A stretch of DNA of 64,000 nt from an uncultured Sphingomonadaceae bacterium (lineage in GTDB: Bacteria; Pseudomonadota; Alphaproteobacteria; Sphingomonadales; Sphingomonadaceae), in contig CANMQE010000001.1 in NCBI GenBank assembly GCA_947499975.1, positions 744,001-808,000 of the forward strand, in the 5' to 3' direction. Under the pieces are notes generated by a model that had not been told where the DNA came from, did no database searches, and worked only from the letters and a program-made list of their open reading frames with translations. Numbering within the stretch: position 1 is the first letter of the stretch; every line of letters begins with the position of its first letter. Made by a program: the position numbers and the translations under genes. Shown piece after piece: positions 60,780 through 64,000 of this stretch.

Positions 60780-60797
60780 GCGCGACCCGCTAGCGCG

Positions 60798-61565
60798 TCA
60801 ATCGCGCAATCGCCAGCCTGTCTTGAATATCCAGCCAATAATTCCGACGCAGATCAGCAGGAAGATCACCGTCGCGCCCAAAGATATCCAGATGGGAAAA
60901 TCCGACTGGCCGAGGAACGTCCAGCGCAGACCATTCACCAGATACACCACCGGATTGATCAGCGTGACGGTGCGCCACGGTTCCGGCAGCATTTCGATGG
61001 AATAGAAGGTGCCGCCCAGGAAGGTAAGCGGCATGATGATGAGCAGCGGCACGATCTGCAGTTTCTCGAAGCCATCCGCCCATAAGCCGATGATGAAGCC
61101 AAGCAGCGAGAAGGTGGCGGCGACGAGGATGATGTAACCGAATGCAAGCATGGGATGCGCGAGCTGATAATCGATAATCAGTGCGGCCGTGCCCATGATG
61201 ATGACCGCCAGGATCAGCGATTTCACTGCCGCAGCTCCAACAAACCCGATCAGCGTTTCCGCCACGCCGACGGGGGCCGACAACAATTCGTAAATCGCGC
61301 CGGTGAACTTGGGCATGTAAATGCCGAAGCTGGCGTTGCTGGTGCTTTCGCTCAGCAGGGTCAGCATCAGCAGGCCCGGCACGATGAAGGAGCCGTAATC
61401 GACGCCGCCGGGCAGCTCCATCCGGCTGCCGATGGCCGCACCGAATACCACCAGGTAAAGCGATGTTGTGATGACAGGCGAAAGGATGGAGCCGAAGATG
61501 GTGCGGAACATGCGCATCAGCTCGTTCTTGAAGATGGCGTATGCGCCGCGCGCGTTGAACGTCAT
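60798..61565 (-). CDS. ABC-2-type transporter permease
   Basis: A 255-residue inner-membrane permease with about six membrane helices. The family features VITTSLYLVVFGAAIGSRM, GVDYGSFIVPGLLML and LSESTSNASFGIYMPKF are typical of ABC-2 exporters. The ABC2 signature region lies near LTFLGGTFYSIEMLP. It pairs with the ATP-binding gene immediately upstream (four-base ATGA overlap) and is probably an efflux system of the multidrug or polysaccharide type; the substrate is unknown. Confidence 0.9.
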   Translation of the reverse strand: MTFNARGAYAIFKNELMRMFRTIFGSILSPVITTSLYLVVFGAAIGSRMELPGGVDYGSFIVPGLLMLTLLSESTSNASFGIYMPKFTGAIYELLSAPVGVAETLIGFVGAAAVKSLILAVIIMGTAALIIDYQLAHPMLAFGYIILVAATFSLLGFIIGLWADGFEKLQIVPLLIIMPLTFLGGTFYSIEMLPEPWRTVTLINPVVYLVNGLRWTFLGQSDFPIWISLGATVIFLLICVGIIGWIFKTGWRLRD

Positions 61566-62506
61566 GCCGATACCTCCGGTTCGTGCAGTAGGTCGACGAA
61601 GATATCTTCCAGCGAACTTTCTCGCGTATCGAGGCCGGTGTAGACAATGCCCTCACGCGCCATCACCTGCGCCAGCTCGGCAACTTCGCGCTTGCCCTTT
61701 CCGGTGCCATCCCCGCCGCGATAGACAAGCCGACGCCCGTTTTCTTCCAGATGCACGGGAAAGCGGGAAACTGAAGCGGGCAAATCGTGCAGCGGGCTGT
61801 CAAAGCTGAAATGCGCTTCGGTGCGACCCAGCTTCGCCATGATCGCATCCTTGTCGTCCACCAGCAGGATGCGCCCCTTGCTGATCACGCCCACACGGTC
61901 GGCCATTTCCTCGGCTTCCTCGATGTAATGCGTGGTGAGAATGATGGTGACGCCCCGTTCGCGCAGGGCATCGATCTGCTCCCACATGTCGCGCCGCAGT
62001 TCCACGTCCACGCCGGCGGTTGGCTCGTCCAGAAACAAGAGCTTGGGATCGTGGGCCAGCGCCTTGGCGATCATCACGCGGCGCTTCATCCCGCCCGACA
62101 ATTCACGAATGGCGGCATCGCGCTTGTCCCACAGGGAGAGGCTGCGCAGCACCTCCTCGATCCGCGCGTCGTCGGGCGCGCAGCCGAACATGCCGCGCGA
62201 ATATCGCAACTGGCGCATCACCTTGTCGAACATGTCGAAGCTGAGTTCCTGCGGCACCAGCCCGATGTCGCGGCGCACATCCTTCCACTGGGTCGCCAGG
62301 TCCTTGCCGAAAACCTCGATCCTGCCGCCCGTGGGCCGCACCATGCCGCATACCGCGCCGATCAGCGTGGTCTTGCCCGCACCATTGGGCCCCAGCAAAG
62401 CGAAGATTTCACCCGGCTGGATGGCCAGATCAACGCCGTCCAGCGCCTTCACCCCGCCCTTGTAGGTTTTTTCGAGGCCGCGGATGTCGAGAATCGGTTC
62501 TGCCAT
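61562..62506 (-). CDS. ABC transporter ATP-binding protein (DrrA/NodI-like)
   Basis: A 314-residue ATPase. Walker A is LLGPNGAGKTTLIG, the signature is LSGGMKRRVMIAKAL, Walker B is LLFLDEPTAGVD, and the switch His is in ILTTHYIEEAEEM. A C-terminal extension of about 90 residues follows the nucleotide-binding fold, as in DrrA- or NodI-type ATPases. It is the partner of the ABC-2 permease gene that overlaps its stop. It lies about 40 bp from queA. Confidence 0.93.
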   Translation of the reverse strand: MAEPILDIRGLEKTYKGGVKALDGVDLAIQPGEIFALLGPNGAGKTTLIGAVCGMVRPTGGRIEVFGKDLATQWKDVRRDIGLVPQELSFDMFDKVMRQLRYSRGMFGCAPDDARIEEVLRSLSLWDKRDAAIRELSGGMKRRVMIAKALAHDPKLLFLDEPTAGVDVELRRDMWEQIDALRERGVTIILTTHYIEEAEEMADRVGVISKGRILLVDDKDAIMAKLGRTEAHFSFDSPLHDLPASVSRFPVHLEENGRRLVYRGGDGTGKGKREVAELAQVMAREGIVYTGLDTRESSLEDIFVDLLHEPEVSA

Positions 62507-62548
62507 GAAAGCCCTTGTGGGCGGGGCTGGCCGAATTGCAAGCTGGCC

Positions 62549-63577
62549 CTAGGGGATAAGCAGGCTGGAATCGCCGTAGCTGTAGAAACGATAGCCATTC
62601 GCGATGGCGTGGGCATACACCGTCCGCATCCGGTCACGCCCCATCAGTGCCGAAACCAGCATCATCAGGGTCGACTTGGGCAGGTGAAAATTGGTCATCA
62701 ACCCATCCACCGCGCGGAAGGTGTATCCCGGCGTGATGAATATGTCCGTGTCGGCAGAAAACGGGTGGATCATCCCTTGCGCGTCAGCCGCGCTTTCCAG
62801 CAGGCGCAGGCTGGTGGTGCCCACCGCGATCACACGGCCACCGGCAGCGCGCGCGGCGTTCAATCGATCCGCTGTGGCGGCATCGATAATGCCGTATTCG
62901 GCGTGCATGCGGTGATCGTCCGTATCCTCCGCCTTTACCGGCAGGAACGTGCCCGCGCCCACGTGCAGGGTCAGCGTTTCGCGGCCGATACCGGCATCGT
63001 CCAGCGCGGCGATCAGCCGATCCGTAAAATGGAGAGCGGCGGTGGGTGCGGCGACTGCGCCATCTTTCTGCGCGAACATGGTCTGGTAATCTTCGCGGTC
63101 CCGCTCGTCGGTGTCCCGCTTGCCCGCGATATAAGGAGGGAGCGGCATGCGCCCCGCCCGCTCCAGCAGCACTTCCACCGGCTCTTCCCCCTCGAATGCG
63201 AGAGTAAAGCTGCCGTCTTCGTGACGCTGCTTCGCTATGGCGAACACGTCGGCACCGAACTCGATCCGGTCGCCGGCTTTCAGCCGCTTGGCATTGCGAA
63301 TGAAGGCCTGCCATCGGCGCAGGTCCAGCCGCTTGTGCAAGGTCGCGCCGATGCGCGCCTGCCCGCGCTGCCCCTCCAACTGGGCGGGAATGACGCGCGT
63401 ATCGTTGAACACCAGCACATCGCCAGCGCGCAGCAGCTTCGGCAGGTCCAGCACGCCGCGATCGGCCAGCGGCTCGTCTCCGCGTGCCACCAGCATGCGG
63501 GCCGCATCGCGCGGGCGCGCCGGTCGCAGCGCGATCAGTTCCTGAGGCAGATCAAAATCGAACAGGTCGACGCGCAT
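62549..63577 (-). CDS. queA: S-adenosylmethionine:tRNA ribosyltransferase-isomerase QueA
   Basis: A 342-residue enzyme that adds the cyclopentene precursor to preQ1 on tRNA in queuosine synthesis. Motifs include [53 protein letters not shown] and [17 protein letters not shown]. Length and order are canonical. The product acts downstream of Tgt, encoded on the same strand nearby. Confidence 0.95.
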   Translation of the reverse strand: MRVDLFDFDLPQELIALRPARPRDAARMLVARGDEPLADRGVLDLPKLLRAGDVLVFNDTRVIPAQLEGQRGQARIGATLHKRLDLRRWQAFIRNAKRLKAGDRIEFGADVFAIAKQRHEDGSFTLAFEGEEPVEVLLERAGRMPLPPYIAGKRDTDERDREDYQTMFAQKDGAVAAPTAALHFTDRLIAALDDAGIGRETLTLHVGAGTFLPVKAEDTDDHRMHAEYGIIDAATADRLNAARAAGGRVIAVGTTSLRLLESAADAQGMIHPFSADTDIFITPGYTFRAVDGLMTNFHLPKSTLMMLVSALMGRDRMRTVYAHAIANGYRFYSYGDSSLLIP

Positions 63578-63634
63578 GTGCGAAGGGCCTTGGCTGTCGA
63601 TATCCCCCCGCCGTCAGGCAGGAGGATTGGCGTC

Positions 63635-64000
63635 TCAGCTGTCGTTGCCGAGCAGCATGTCGAGGGTGATACGCTCGGACGCGGGCTTTTCCTGGCCCGG
63701 CATCATCTGGGCGACATTGTCGGATGCGATACTGGCCTGCAGGATGCGGGTGGGGTTGCTGGGCGGTTCGCCACGCTGCACCGCATCAACGGCGGCCATG
63801 TTGTGGATCACGCGGCCAAAGTTGGTGTAGCGGCGATCCAGCGCGAAACGCGGATAGAACACGATGAAGAACTGGCTGTTGGCGCTGTCTTCCGAATCGG
63901 CGCGCGCCATGGAGACAGTACCACGCACATGTGGGAGGAAATTGAACTCCTCCTCGAGATCAGGCAGCGTCGATCCGCCCTGGCCGGTGCCGGTGGGATC
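63635..64000 (-). CDS. Cyclophilin-type peptidyl-prolyl isomerase, C-terminal part (5' end outside window)
   Basis: Visible 121 residues of a cyclophilin-type PPIase on the minus strand, running off the right edge. GQGGSTLPDLEEEFNFL, GTVSMARADSEDSANSQFFI and FALDRRYTNFGRVIHNMAAV match cyclophilin core motifs (the FGRVIHNM hydrophobic pocket). The C-terminal extension is PGQEKPASERITLDMLLGND. It lies just upstream of queA in the same direction. The truncation is due to the window end. Confidence 0.92.
   Translation of the reverse strand, partial: DPTGTGQGGSTLPDLEEEFNFLPHVRGTVSMARADSEDSANSQFFIVFYPRFALDRRYTNFGRVIHNMAAVDAVQRGEPPSNPTRILQASIASDNVAQMMPGQEKPASERITLDMLLGNDS

Overview
The window is a stretch of core bacterial chromosome from an alphaproteobacterium, most likely order Sphingomonadales and probably Erythrobacteraceae. 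The DNA is GC-rich (about 60% by eye) with dense, short-spaced operons. The lineage call rests on the dusB-ntrB-ntrC-ntrY-ntrX-hfq-hflX order, an Hfq made of two Hfq domains, a fused ispDF gene, a RibBX-type riboflavin enzyme, a FAT-GUY-type response regulator beside an HWE kinase, and a good match to the EcfG (general stress sigma factor) promoter. No insertion sequence, prophage, CRISPR array or rRNA gene was seen.

Layout. 1-3.2 kb: the 3' end of metG, then tatD, an MBL-fold hydrolase, a tiny membrane protein and mazG. 3.2-12.4 kb, minus strand: hflX, tandem-domain hfq, ntrX, ntrY, ntrC, ntrB and dusB. 12.5-21.5 kb: ispDF, pncC, a RatA/COQ10-type protein, lipA, a beta-carbonic anhydrase, a NYN-domain protein, a DUF1206 protein coupled to a glutaredoxin-MauE fusion, a lipoprotein and mutL. 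21.7-27.4 kb: the rod-shape operon mreB-mreC-mreD-mrdA-rodA, then tRNA-Lys(CTT). 27.6-30.5 kb: an SDR, an FMN-dependent alpha-hydroxy-acid oxidase and a PDZ/M48 protease. 30.5-33.8 kb: a flavin gene group, with a flavin reductase divergent from an HTH-RibBX fusion, then ribH and an aldo/keto reductase. 34-37.6 kb: enolase, then a stress-type membrane-protein cluster behind an EcfG-type promoter. 37.7-43.2 kb: greA, and carA-orf-carB on the minus strand. 43.3-50.5 kb: yqeY, two paralogous lipoproteins, dnaG, rpoD, a DUF2059 protein and rluE. 50.5-53.5 kb: an orphan ParA, an HWE kinase with a FAT-GUY receiver, and a SnoaL-like protein. 53.6-58.4 kb: rpiB, glyA, a small membrane protein, nrdR, trmJ, two small secreted proteins and rpsD. 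58.5-64 kb: a small basic protein, tgt, a DUF481 outer-membrane protein, an ABC-2 exporter pair, queA and a truncated peptidyl-prolyl isomerase.

The most interesting signals are regulatory. First, the riboflavin enzyme RibBX carries an N-terminal helix-turn-helix. Immediately upstream of its start codon lie three copies of a 7-bp half-site (ATGTGAT/ATCACAT) spaced 21 and 11 bp centre to centre, which suggests a self-regulating flavin enzyme. Second, a GGAAC-N16-CGTT promoter drives a cluster resembling E. coli yqjD-yqjE-yqjK, and the same window holds an HWE kinase/FAT-GUY receiver pair of the kind that feeds the EcfG response. Third, the tandem-domain hfq has a leader with three consecutive stem-loops.
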